Positions 48,697 to 59,749 of a DNA stretch of 64,000 bases are shown here, piece after piece. Each line of letters begins with the position of its first letter. Position 1 is the stretch's first letter. The notes under the pieces are model-generated. The model saw nothing but the letters and a program-made list of their open reading frames with translations. It did not search any database and was not told the DNA's origin. Origin of the DNA: Symsagittifera roscoffensis (lineage: Eukaryota; Xenacoelomorpha; Acoela; Convolutidae); assembly GCF_963678635.1 (NCBI RefSeq), contig NC_087063.1, forward strand, positions 42,234,759 to 42,298,758. The letters are read 5' to 3'. Made by a program: the position numbers and the translations under genes.

Positions 48697-49086
48697 TTAG
48701 TTGAACTGAATTTTACGTTTGAAATTACCTGAGCTACAAGATGAAGACTCGTTTTCACTCCGAGAAGACTGCGAGTTTGAGCCGTCTGCGGTCACATTGA
48801 TCCCACTACCTTCTGCGACACCCGAAGAGCACTCGGTTAAACTGATGTATTCGCTCTCGCCTTTCGGCTGATCCGAAGACGCCACACCGGAGCTGATTTC
48901 AGATCCTCTTTCGTGAGTTGCTGCTCTCGGCGACAACGATCTGTCTTTTTGAATTGGTGATCGTCGAATCAGTTTGGAAGTGTCGGATCGCTTTTCGGCC
49001 GCGCGGCGAGGGGACCCAGTGGATGGTGGTGGGAGCTGAAAAGCGTCCATGTGCTGGATGTGTATTGTCGGAGTAGTGGGTTCCTC
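48697..49086 (-). CDS. PTP-PEST-type phosphatase gene, C-terminal tail exon
   Basis: Acceptor tttttctgtag at 49,087 opens a frame EEPTTPTIHIQHMDAFQLPP that continues, Ser/Pro/Glu-rich and GC-rich compared with surrounding DNA, to a TAA at 48,697 (130 codons with stop). It joins in phase 0 with the upstream exon. A strong donor (CAG|GTAATT, exon end at 48,729) lies just before the stop, so the gene may instead continue to an unseen exon. This is the disordered tail usual for PTP-PEST proteins, likely phosphorylated and bound by partners. No known C-terminal homology peptide was recognised. Confidence 0.7.
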   Translation of the reverse strand, partial: EEPTTPTIHIQHMDAFQLPPPSTGSPRRAAEKRSDTSKLIRRSPIQKDRSLSPRAATHERGSEISSGVASSDQPKGESEYISLTECSSGVAEGSGINVTADGSNSQSSRSENESSSCSSGNFKRKIQFN

Positions 49087-49309
49087 CTACAGAAAAAGCG
49101 TCAGAGAAATCCATGTTAAAAAAGTTTTGATGAAACTTTCATCGGCAAAAGAATTTAAACAACTAGAAATTAGGTTAAGCCGAAATTCTTCAATAATTTT
49201 AAGCTACCGACGATTTAATGTTAAGAGATTTTATGCATGATGTATTATGTATTAAGGAGCGATATGTAATTTTGAAAATCTTACACTTTCGAGTAAAATA
49301 CAATCTCAC

Positions 49310-49644
49310 ATTTCGTGGTGATATGTGTTTTTTGACGTGCTCAGCGCTGATCAAATCTCCAAACGGGTTGTTTGGGTTTAAATTTAGTGCATATTTTGGC
49401 CGTGGCGAAGCATTTGCTGTCGTTGTTTCTCTTTTCACCGAGCAATCATCAGTTCCAAAATCAATCAGTAGGTGCTCGTGCGATGAATTCGTAGAACTGC
49501 TTGTGGTAGTGCCATTCTTTTGAGGATTTGGAGTGGAATAAATATGTGGAGATTCTGGGCTGAGATTGTTGTTGTGTTCGAATACTATGTGTTCTTCTGA
49601 CGTTCGGCTGTCCAAAGCTGAGCTTGAGTGTTCACCGCTGCGCT
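49310..49644 (-). CDS. PTP-PEST-type phosphatase gene, tail exon
   Basis: 335-bp exon between acceptor atgtttcag and donor GTGAGATTG. It begins mid-codon (phase 1 intron) and ends in phase 0, so it joins the next exon across a 223-bp intron in frame. The protein is Ser/Thr/Asn-rich with short linear motifs: LLIDFG, clathrin-box-like, and NPFGDL containing NPF, a ligand for EH domains. These suggest a membrane-traffic link, which is inference. Codon use and base composition are clearly coding-like against the AT-rich background. Confidence 0.75.
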
Positions 49645-52600
49645 CTGAAACATTTGACCGCAGTTTAACTAAGAAAATCGAAACAATGCCAAGGCTTCTG
49701 ATGTTTTGGAAGCAATGCTTTCGATGCTAGGTAAAGTTTGAAAAGACTTGCGATGATTAAACACCTCGACAAGAAATTAGCTCATGCTTCCCTTAGTTTC
49801 GTATTTCTTTTTGTCAGAATTCAGCGAACAGTCGGACGTGCGCCAAGGTCACAAAATTAGCATAATTTGCGCAAGGTTCCAGATCAATCAATTTTGTCTG
49901 GATCACAGATAAAAAGTTAACCACCAAAGCACCGAATCAGGGTTTTTTTAGTTTTCATAGATAGTGGTTTGCGAATGATTTCATAGTTCCGAGTTTGATT
50001 TTGTCTTTGGCAGGATCCTCGCCATCTTTGCTTGTGTAATATAATGTCACGAGTCTATGTCAAGTCAAAAATCTTGTAAAAAAACGTACGAACATTTTTA
50101 TCTCGAATTTCATTCGCCTCAACTTTGACTTTGACGGATTTCTCCCGCTTTTTAGAATTCAACACTAACGTGAACTGGTTTTTCCAACAGATCCTTTGAA
50201 ATGAATAATGAAAGACAAAACTTAGGTAATAACTGAAAATTTATTTGATAAATCAAAATCAAATGCAAACCTCCTTAAAAAAAATAGGCTTGTCATACTC
50301 ATTAGAAAATCAAAAAAGAACACAAATACTTAACTTAGGTGTCAATAAGTGGTAATTGAATCTAAAGGAAAATTTTTAGCTGCCGTTTGAAAACACAAAC
50401 GAGACAACGGCCAAAAAGCAACTCAGACTAGTGAAAATAGAAAAAGTATAAGAAAGGGCCTTGAAAAAGTTTTTTTTTTGCTAACTGTAGGATTCGAACC
50501 TCCGACCGGTAAATATGGTATCTCCCGAACTTCCCTCGGTCAGTTGACCACCAGCAAGCACTAGTCATCAATAAAGCAGAGAAAAGATTCTATGAAACTT
50601 CCAGAGCTACTGATTGGGAATAAAAGCGATTTTGGTTGGAGAAAATTCGATTCATATTATTACATTACGCTCGCTAGCTCGCATTAGTAAAAAAAAGTAT
50701 TAAATTCCAAATTATTTTAGATTGCTTAGAAAAACAACTGCAAGAACGCCCACTTTTATTTAATTTTTTTCTCATTTTTTTGGAAAAGAACTCACAATGA
50801 GCAACCAATTTTTACAAAAAAAAAACGAATAAAAATTTTTCTAGGGTAGACAGATCGTTAGATTTGATAAGAAAATATAAAAGTTTTTGTTTCTTTTTTT
50901 AAAACTATTTCAAGTCAAACTGAATTTTCAAATCAACTTTTCTGCTTATGCTCAAATAGTAATATCCGAAAATGATTGTTGAAATTGAAAAATCGTGACG
51001 TAGAAGATGTAGAACTACTCAAGACAATCATTCTGAATTTTTTTTGGGTCGGCCAGCTACAAAGTACATAAAAGGACACTCTTTGGGTGGCCAGGATTTT
51101 CAAAATCTGCAGGGCTAACAGCCATACAATAAAAACTTTTTTCTTACAAGAAAAACCAGAGTTTCACGTTCTTTCATGTTCTGCGCATAGATTCTAATTT
51201 CCGAAAACGTTTAAAGACATTTGCTTGAAATGTACATTTAGCTGCTCCTAAACAAAATCAAAAAAATTGAAAAAATGTTTTCTCGTTGTTTTTTCTTTAG
51301 TTATGAGTACATTACGAGAACGAAACTAAATTTTTGTTTAAAATCGTTAAAAATGCAGTAGCTTTGAATTGGATATTAAATTCTTTTAATTGAAAACTGA
51401 TTTGGTTCATTATCGTCAAAAATTTTGTCTCATATAGTCTGAATACCAGCAAAAATTCTCCAAAAGTGACTAGAACTTTTCCGAATGTTAGTCATTTTTC
51501 AAACCAGCTTTAGATATCAAAGTTACAGCTGAATTTATTTATTATGATACCAAACATGAACCCTCCCTCCATCTTATGAAAACGAGTATTTTTTGAGGTA
51601 GAAAGAATGCGTTGGAAAAAATATACTCTGCTATATAGTTCTTTATCACTTCTAGTGGTGGTCAGAACAATAACTTGTTATAGCAAATTCAGACGATGCA
51701 AATTTTTATTTTTGGTGCCAGCTACAACGCTCTGAATTTTTACTTTTTCAATTTGCGTTGACCTTAATTTTGGTCGAAGTTTTAATGTTTAGCAACTCTT
51801 TGTTAAAGAATTTGAAAGTTTAGGGACGGAAACTTAACATAAAGATAAAATAGCATTTAAAAAAGTTCTCAAAAAAAATACAATTGTTGCATATTAACCA
51901 ATCAAATTGAACCTGCTACTAAGGGCCGGATTTTTTAGGACGGAATTTTAAAAAATTTCAAGCTGTATCACTGTTAGGGAAAAAATTAAAGCTTTGGGCA
52001 TGAATGAACATGACAAAAAGTTTATGTTATATTTTATTCTTTTCATTTCGCTTCCAAAAAACAATCACAAAAAAGCCATATCTCAGCCAGCAAATGTTCA
52101 TGCCTAAGTGGGCCTGGAACTCAATATAGAAGTTTCCACAGATCTGCCAAGGACGCCAAACAAAATATATCACAAAACGCACAAAAAAAACAAAAAAACG
52201 CCGAACAAACTAAATCACCTAAAAATAATAGGCTAGGTTTCACCTGAACATTTTCATAATTGGTTTTTAAAAAGAAATGTTCACGAATTTTAATTTTTTT
52301 TGGTTATGCTCGATTCTTGACTGAAATTAACTCATTAGACTCTGAGTTTGCTTATTTTTATGAAAGTACTGTTGAATTATTTGAATAGATTACCGCTTCT
52401 ACTTCTAATGTCGACTCTAACTTCGTTTTAGCCATTTTACACTGCTGAGGCAATTTTTTTCTAACAGTGTTTTATTCACAGCAAAGTCCCGTCTCTGGGT
52501 TACAGTGAGGAGTTTAGGTTAACTAAGTATGATATTTTGCAAATATTTGAAAAATATGCTCTAACGGATTTGTACTAATGATCTTTCAATTTAAGAAATA

Positions 52601-52684
52601 ATTTATTTTGCAAGAAAGAAAAAACCTGGGCGTGCACTTATTGAAAAAAGTCTGCTTTTGCTAAGTGGCTCAAGGAAAATGTAT
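49645..52684 (-). other. Intron (or introns) of the phosphatase gene
   Basis: About 3 kb between the Gln-rich exon and the tail exon. Holds the tRNA-like unit at 50.5 kb and otherwise unremarkable AT-rich DNA. Exon phases on either side do not match for the best donors, so a small exon may be hidden here. Confidence 0.5.
50480..50559 (-). pseudogene. tRNA-like sequence with A tail (tRNA pseudogene/SINE head)
   Basis: On the minus strand an 80-nt unit has a perfect B-box/T-arm (ggttcgaatcc), an A-box-like tggtcaactg, and ends gcttgct / agttagc that pair as an acceptor stem with one mismatch. The anticodon loop is not canonical (no T before the anticodon), so it is not a working tRNA. Ten A residues follow the 3' end directly, as in a retroposed tRNA or tRNA-derived SINE. 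It lies in an intron of the phosphatase gene. Confidence 0.6.
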
Positions 52685-52758
52685 TCACTTTTTTCTGATT
52701 TTTTTCTTCTGTACATAAGCAGGAAACGAACCATAGTGTTGTCTGGTGGGCGAAATGG

Positions 52759-52818
<60 letters not shown>

Positions 52819-52945
52819 CTTTTTGTTGTTGTTGTTGTTGCTGTGGTGATGTTTGAGTGGGTTTCGGGATGCGTCTGCTGTACTTCTCAATCTCCTTCTT
52901 CAGCATCCACTGGGACAAGTACTCGCACAGAAACGCATACTGACC
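52685..52945 (-). CDS. PTP gene exon: end of catalytic domain and poly-Gln tract
   Basis: Acceptor gactttcag at 52,946 opens GQYAFLCEYLSQWMLKKEIE, the last helix of a classical PTP domain, which follows 'MVQTK' of the previous exon. After SRRIPKPTQTSP comes a poly-Gln run of about 30 residues, encoded by mixed CAA and CAG blocks and broken by one Lys-Glu. Then PISPTRQHYGSFPAYVQ. The open frame ends with TGA at 52,685, but the exon probably ends at a donor before that: GTACAG after PAY (phase 0), or GTTCGT after QHYG (phase 1, the phase the next known exon needs). Confidence 0.85.
52755..52850. repeat. CAG/CAA trinucleotide repeat in coding exon
   Basis: Seen on the plus strand as (ctg)9 followed by (ttg)9-10, an interruption (ttcttt), then (ttg)5. 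On the coding strand it encodes poly-Gln. Length polymorphism is likely. Confidence 0.9.
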
Positions 52946-55378
52946 CTGAAAGTCATTTGGTTAACCGGACCCTTCAACAGTTAGGGTGCAAAAACGTACC
53001 CTAATTTTTATGCTTGTCGTATCATAGGCCCCACTTAAGCAAACAAAATCTCTCCCAAGGTTGGAGTTAGCAGCAGATTGGGACCTAATCATTTTTTTCT
53101 AAAGATATGGAAAAAATGAAACACAGCTAAGAGAAAGTTGGAAAAGAGTCAATGAATGCAAGTAAACAGAATCATAATGAATTGATTTTTTGAACAAATC
53201 TCAACTTTCGAATTTCAAAGAAAAAAGTAGATGGTTCTAAAGCCCTTTGAAACACTTTCAAAGCCGCGACCTTTACCCTTTCGCTGTTCGATAATGGAGT
53301 TGTAAGAAAGGAAATGAATTGAACTTAAAAGGAAATCAAAGTCAAACCGCAAAAAAGTAAATTTGAGACTGAACAAATTTTGAGACTTTTACTGAAAAAA
53401 AAAACTTTAGAAAAAATTAACGACCTGTATAATAATTTGATCTGCGTTCATCGACTCTTAAAAATCTTTGACATAAATTTCAGAGCGCAGGGATGAAATT
53501 AGATTTTGAGAAATTTTTGTGAACGTCTTCTGAGCAGCAACATACCTTATAAACAACAACGTTAGGTTGTGGCTGTAATCAAATTCGATTGAAATCATCA
53601 TTGCAAACGACAAACTACAAAAAGGAACTTCTGTCTTGCCAAGTTTTTTCAAAGGGTCCCCCTTTCAGCACTATTTCACGAGAGCCAATTTCAGATTACC
53701 AACGCTAAAAACTGTCTGAAGTCCGAACGCTCAAAAAAAAGGTTTTTCAAATTAACAACTTCTAAAAAAGCTCAAAAAACGGCTATTCAATCTACAAAAG
53801 CTGAACAAGCACCCCCAAAACAATAGACTTCTCTGTTGATGATATGAGCACTCATTTATGAGACTTTTGTTGATGATATGAATCATGAAAAATATGAGTT
53901 TCAGTAATAGAAATCAATTTCGAAATTCTAAAAATCACAATATAGAAACAAAAATATAGATAGATAGTTGCTGAGCAAATAAAAAATAGAACAGTAGATT
54001 TGACCACAGCGAGTTAGTCAGAGGCAATTGAAAAAAAAAGTAAATTTATATATAAATTTTTTTTTCAAAAAAAAGCATGCTGTTTTTGTCAAAAGGCAAA
54101 TGATTCAGGATAGCTGATAACAAATGAGAACAAGAATAGTCGGTAGCTGTTCAAGTAGCACAGAAAAAAAGGTTAGAAAATTAAAACACTCCCGAATACA
54201 AAATTCTTTCCCGTTTTCAATGGTCGTAACAAAAAAATGTAGATATGATAGTTCAGGCTCCTAACAAATGTAGTCTAGAAAACCGAAAAAAAAACATTGA
54301 AATTAAGAAACTATTGAAGACATTTCAAAGACCTTGAAGCCAACACACCACTTACAAACTCATTCCATGTTTTAGTTTTGTCTCACCCTTTTAGGGTTAT
54401 GTGGTAAGTAAGTTTCTTCGATATTTTCACCAAACTTTTAACATGTTTAAAAACTTGTCTCAGGAATTCAGGAACAAACAGACACAAAATTGTGCGCCTA
54501 TCCGGTGCACAGTTTTGCCTCGTAATGAAAACTCTTAATCCCTAGGGCATTACCGTTTGGTTGCTGTGGATTTCTAAAGCATTTTATTTCGAAGTAGTAT
54601 TATAAATGTTATGGTAAATTACTCTGCGACGAACTATAGCTTCTTGAATTGATAGCAGTTGTCACCTGTGACGATTTGTCGACTGCCGGCAATTGTAATT
54701 TGTGTCGAATTGTTGTCGCACGGGTCGGAAAAATAAAAAATTAAAAATCTAAGACAATACATTTTTAAGCCCCTTTTTTACGGTGAAGTTGCTAAAATAA
54801 ATTAGAATATCAGTTTAAACCCTTTTCACTTGCGACCAATTTTGAAAAAAAAATGGAAAATTTTTCCCTGTGTTCAGGACAAGCAGGTGGAATTGATTCT
54901 ACTCAGTTTTAGAGGTACCGCTGAAACTTAATTTTACTGATGTCACTCTTAATCTTACAAATGTTGCAACTCTGACTCTCAATTTTAGTTGGGATTTAGA
55001 ACAACTTTTGTACTAAAAACGAGACTCAATCATTCAAAATAAATTAGCTGGGTATCAAAGTTATTTGGGCAAGGAAAAAAACTTAATTTGAACAAACAGA
55101 AACAAATGTTTTTAAAAGTTTTACTTTTCTCTTATTATTTTTTCTTTCAACAATTTCGATGCAGCAAAAAATTAATATTATTTTGTCGAAAAATCTTTTT
55201 TTTGCAGGAGCTTTTGTACGTTTCAATTTTAACTGCTTTTATTGTCTTTGTAAAAAGAAAAACCTGGTTAGATTAATTTGGGGCTCTAATCGGATTAGGT
55301 CCAAATGCCAATGGGATCATTTGGAGCTATTGGTGATTATTCAAAAGAAACAAATCATCACATTAATCTAGTTCTCAC
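52946..55378 (-). other. Intron of the phosphatase gene
   Basis: 2.4-kb GT-AG intron without recognised genes or repeats. Confidence 0.7.
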
Positions 55379-55456
55379 TTTAGTCTGGACCATGTTCTGG
55401 CGTTCTCTTCTCAGTTGGAGCACCAGATCAACTAGACTGAAGTCTTCGTGCAGTTT
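55379..55456 (-). CDS. PTP gene exon with QTxxQ motif
   Basis: 78-bp phase-0 exon (acceptor ttgcacag, donor GTGAGA). It encodes 26 residues ending RRERQNMVQTK, the 'R.mVQT..QY' motif of classical tyrosine phosphatases, whose first Gln positions the hydrolytic water. The Gln-Tyr completing the motif comes from the next exon. Confidence 0.9.
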
Positions 55457-55614
55457 CTGTGCAACAAAATGAATTTCAATCATTGTATTTTAATCAACGT
55501 TAAATCACCGACTTTCAAACTAGAGAGCTTAAAAGGTACTTAATTCGATTGTTGCCCAAAGCTTTCCATGAAGTGCCCAAAAACTCGGAAAGTAGGTTTG
55601 GTCTGCCAAAGAAA

Positions 55615-55690
55615 ACCCCACTCGTCGCAAAAATCCTAGATAAAACATGTTTTTGAAAACCCCACTCACAAAAATCCTAGATAAAATTTT
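55615..55690. repeat. Short tandem duplication
   Basis: 'gaaaaccccactc' followed by 'caaaaatcctagataaaa' occurs twice, about 39 bp apart, in the small intron between two phosphatase exons. Confidence 0.75.
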
Positions 55691-55861
55691 TTCACTTAAT
55701 TTTTCTGTTTTCATTTTTACTAGACTTTCCTTTGAGCTTCATAGTATGGTTTTATTTTTCAAAAACACATCGAAGCGCCAATTACATTTTGCAGAAAAAC
55801 TTTCCCAAAAATCTTAAACACTACTCCCGACCAATCCTATATGACATTTCCAGAAACTAAC

Positions 55862-55928
55862 TTTATTGTGTATGAGCTTGGCAATGTAGAGAAGACATGC
55901 AATTGTGCCAGTGCGACCACAGCCAGCG
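55862..55928 (-). CDS. PTP gene exon with catalytic P-loop
   Basis: 67-bp exon (acceptor gttttcag, donor GTTAGT). Its first base completes the Ser codon split after the HC of the previous exon; together they give the signature HCSAGCGRTG with the nucleophilic Cys and the phosphate-binding Arg. It continues TIACLLYIAKLIHNK. The SAGCGRTG form, with Cys in the loop, is that of the PTP-PEST subgroup (PTPN12/18/22). All catalytic residues are present, so the enzyme should remove phosphate from phosphotyrosine. Confidence 0.95.
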
Positions 55929-56659
55929 CTGAAAACAATTCAAAAAAGGTATCTAGTTTCCGTCTGATGGTCATGACACTAACTTTTTGGCTTGTTGTTC
56001 TAAATTCAGTCTGCTATAGCTGTGATATGCGTTTGCAACTTTTAAAGTTTTTGCTTCACACAAACATTCCGTACTTTTTTCAACATTCAATAGCATTTTT
56101 TGAATAGTTGGACAGATTTTTTCCGACCACCAAAAATTGAAACGGATGTGTTTTTTCGCGCTGAAATCACGTTTTTTACGCTTAACTTGTTACGTTTTGT
56201 ACGCTTAAACCATTGCTTAAGGCAGCAATTAACAGATTTTAAAAAAACTAGAGAGAATGAGTGAATAACTGTTTTCTTATTCTTTCGGGCCACTTTTTGA
56301 TGTTCTAAGAAACCATTTTTGATAACTTTTTTAGACCACATATGGTTTTGTAGGCTCAAATATACAAAAAATTCTTCTGTAGTTAGGTGACGGGATGTTA
56401 TGGTGAGTTAAATATTGGTGTTGTGGTCAGTTTGGTATAATAATCGCGCAAAAATTCCATTTTTCGGTAAGTGGGTAGCAAATTAATTTATCTCAGATTT
56501 CATTAAAATTTTGAGTGAAGCAAGCTAATTAGTGAATCAAGGTCTAAAAAGATAAATATTCATCATTTTGTGGTATGAATTGAGTGTGCGGAAAATTAAA
56601 AAGTAATAATTTCGTTTTTTCTTAATTAGAGTTTTTAAATGAAATTTTAGTTCAAGCAC

Positions 56660-56948
56660 TATAAAAAACAGTCGAAACCTTTCAGGTTTCACCTTGAAAC
56701 CAACAGTCTCGTTTTCGATTTTAAAATTATTTTATGGAGGAGTGGATCAAAAACGAACATGTTTTACTCTAATTATTAAAACTCTATTAAATCGACTCCA
56801 ATTATTGAATAATATATATAATCTACTTAATAATTAGAGTTGTAATGATTATATGTTCGTTTCTTCTACTATTTACTAAAATTAGTCTAAAACCATAATT
56901 ATAATAATGGTATTAGGGTAAAACCTCAAAAGATCCGACTGTTTTAAA
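56660..56948. mobile_element. 290-bp palindromic MITE-like element
   Basis: The left end (aaaaaacagtcgaaaccttt) recurs inverted at the right end (gatccgactgtttta). Internal blocks also pair: aacgaacatgttttactct with its inverted relative near 56.87 kb, and aatcgactccaattattgaa around the centre. Nearly the whole unit can fold on itself. Target duplication not established. Confidence 0.65.
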
Positions 56949-57489
56949 TAAGTAGATTGTATATATTGTAATTTAGTACACTTTAAAACATTTTCCCAAA
57001 AAATTAAACGTTGTCAAGTATCAGTTAAAACACCTGAAACTGGTCTTAAGCTAATTATGACAGCAAAATGTTGATTACCAGTCAAAACGAGGATGCATGA
57101 AACTGCTGGTATAAAAACGAGGCCTTGAAGGTTTTAAAAATTTTTGTGACTTATGTGTTTCTTCTAGAAAAATGATGAAATTTTGGAAAAAAAAATGTTG
57201 AAATAATTTGCAAATCCGACTTTCGAAGAAGGTGCGGAATATTTGAGCTCGGAAAAAAACGACCAATTTTTTAAATGGTGCGTTTTTTGGAAATTTAAGC
57301 GGATTCCGCAACAAGGACGCTCCCTTTGTTCTTATTTTGTTCTTTCATTTTCTTTGATCGTTTCGACAAAATTCTAACATAATTAAAGACCTGTCTCTGG
57401 AATCCAGGAACATACAGACAAAAAATTGTGCACCTATTCAGTTCACAGTTTCGCCTCGTTATGATAATTTTCATCAAAAAAGAGCATAT

Positions 57490-57740
57490 AATTGATTATT
57501 TTATAATTATAATTGTACTTTCAGCAAAATTGTTGGTAAGCGCCAATTTTAGATGTTTAAACGATTTATAATACATTATACCGATAAAATTTTTGGTGTT
57601 ATTTTAATAAATTATAATCAATTATAATTGATTATAGTTTTTCCGAAAATCTCTTATAATCTGTTATAATCTTTTATAATAAGTTATAATCCTTTTTCTA
57701 TCAAAAAATTGTTTCACAAAAAAAATCAATTATAATGGAT
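57490..57740. repeat. Degenerate ttataatc repeats
   Basis: Many near-copies of 'ttataatc' or 'attataat' (for example tcttataatctgttataatc). A related block lies at 58,300-58,500 (aatcgattataatcgattgt). Confidence 0.75.
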
Positions 57741-57805
57741 AATAATTTAGCTATTCGGCATGAAAACACAGTAAAAACTAATTTAATTTAATTTTAAGCT
57801 ATAAG

Positions 57806-58174
57806 CAGGGGCGTATCTAGGATTTTCTCGAGGGAGGGGGGAGCGGATTTCGAAAAATTTTCAAAAGGTAAAAGTTTGAAGAAAAAAAAAACAGGACAAA
57901 AAAGGCAAAAGTTTGAAAAAAAAACAGGACAAAAAAGGCAATTTTATGCAATTTTTGGAAAACTTTGACCAAAAAATTTCGCTTTTTCGACGCGCACTCG
58001 CCCCTTAAAATTAGTATATATTGGCGCCGAAGGCTCTTTTGGAAAATTTTAAGGCTCCGTCACCAAAAATGGATGTCTCAAGATAGATCAAAGGGGGACC
58101 CTTTGGGTCGGTATGAGGTCGAATCCCTGAGGGGAAGGGCGTCCGTCGCACCCCCCCCCCTAAATCCGCCCCTG
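57806..58174. mobile_element. hAT-type MITE, copy 3 (inverted)
   Basis: 369 bp from caggggcgtatctagg to ctaaatccgcccctg, opposite in orientation to copies 1, 2 and 4. Flanking 8-mers gctataag and gccataag match at 7 of 8 positions. Confidence 0.88.
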
Positions 58175-58299
58175 GCCATAAGTACAAAATTAGAATTTCT
58201 CTTATTTCGGTAACCAATTGAAAAGCACACAAGTAATGAACTGAAAAGCGCACAAAACAAAACAAAAATAAAACGAAATGAAGCGATGACGTTTGTTGA

Positions 58300-58500
58300 A
58301 CAATAATGGATTATAATTCAATAAAATTTGAAAAAATAAATTCAATAAATAATCGATTATAATCGATTGTAATCGATTATAATGATTTTTACTGTTTCCA
58401 AAAAGAGTAACATTATAATCCAACCTTAATCAATTCTTTTTGAAATTTATGGAGACTGACAATAAAAATCCATTATAATCTATTATTTTGTATTTTTACT
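58300..58500. repeat. Degenerate attataatcg repeats
   Basis: Second block of the ttataatc satellite, including three close copies of 'cgattataat' at about 58,350-58,385. Confidence 0.7.
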
Positions 58501-59188
58501 GAGTGCGGGTAGTATAGAATACCCATCCCTATAATCGAGTATACAAAAAATAAAGCATATGCCATAACTGTAGCTAGTATCAAATCTCCCTTGTAAATTC
58601 TAACTCTTCTATTCTTTGTCGAAATCGGTTATTTGAAACCAAATCACACCGAGCAAAATTATTCCATCTTTTTTTTCGAAAGTCCGAAGAATTATTCACT
58701 ACTCAACATCAGTATTGGTAAAACGATTCTCGGCTTCATTTAGTTGGGTTTGCATAGGTTTTCATTAGATTTAATTCTACCCCATCACTTAAACACTTGA
58801 CGTTTATCGCGGACATTCGTCTGTGACCTGTTTTAGACAAAAACAAAAGATTCCCCTATTTTGTGAGGTGAGGTCCAAACACGCAATAGCAGCGAGGTCC
58901 AATTTTTCTGTGCTATATGCCCCAAGAAATATATTCTTGTAAACATCTGGTATTTGGAATCATATATCACAGCTTGGCTAAATATTTTGGGGTATCACAA
59001 CAGGAAATTGAGTGAAACTTTGACAAATGTGAGCATCAATAGACACTTTTATTTATCGTATCTGCAATATTACTTATTCTTTGATGGGGCTGATTACTTT
59101 GGGCGGCTGATAACTTTGATGCAATCTGGTTTACCGTAAATGGCGATGAATTACGTAGTATTAAAAGCGTTGATTAAACTATCAAAAC

Positions 59189-59567
59189 CAGGGCGGATTA
59201 AAAGGGGGGGGGGGGGGCGGATGAACGCGCCCCCCAGGGATTCGAACACCTGCCGAACTAAAGGGTCCCCCTTTTGTACTATTTTGAGATATCAATTTTT
59301 GGCTGACGGACACTAAAAAATTTCTAAAAGAGCCTTCGCGCCAATATATACTAATTTTAAGGGGCGAGCGCCTTTTTTGGCCTGTTTTTTCTCAAACTTT
59401 TGCTAGCAGCGCAGAAAAAATGGCTAAATAAGTGTCTCTTGGGTGGCTTGGGAGACCTCGGAAAATCAATTTGATAAACCTAAGAAACAAAAAAAAGGTC
59501 GACAAATTTTTCGAAATTATTTGGAAAATCCGCTCCCACCCTCGAGAAAATCCAAGATACGCCACTG
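59189..59567. mobile_element. hAT-type MITE, copy 4
   Basis: 379 bp from cagggcggattaaaag to ccaagatacgccactg with flanking duplications atcaaaac / atcaaacc (7 of 8). Contains a run of 16 G residues. Confidence 0.85.
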
Positions 59568-59749
59568 ATCAAACCCTATTCAAAAAATAACAAGACTGCT
59601 GGTAAATCAAGGTAGAACTTTGAATGTTCTGATTGCACTTTAATGTTTTTTGGATGAAAAGTTTTTTTAAAGTAGTCATTTCAAGGTGTTTTTTTAATTC
59701 TTTTTGTTCAATTTATCCACCCATGCGCTAATGTGATTTATTTAGCGTC

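Noticed and set aside
50480-50559. A functional tRNA gene
   Set aside because: Mismatch in acceptor and T stems, non-canonical anticodon loop and a directly attached A tail.
52603-52890. Poly-Ser/poly-Asn and poly-Leu frames across the CAG/CAA repeat
   Set aside because: Other frames of the trinucleotide repeat; the poly-Gln frame is the one in phase with the phosphatase exon.
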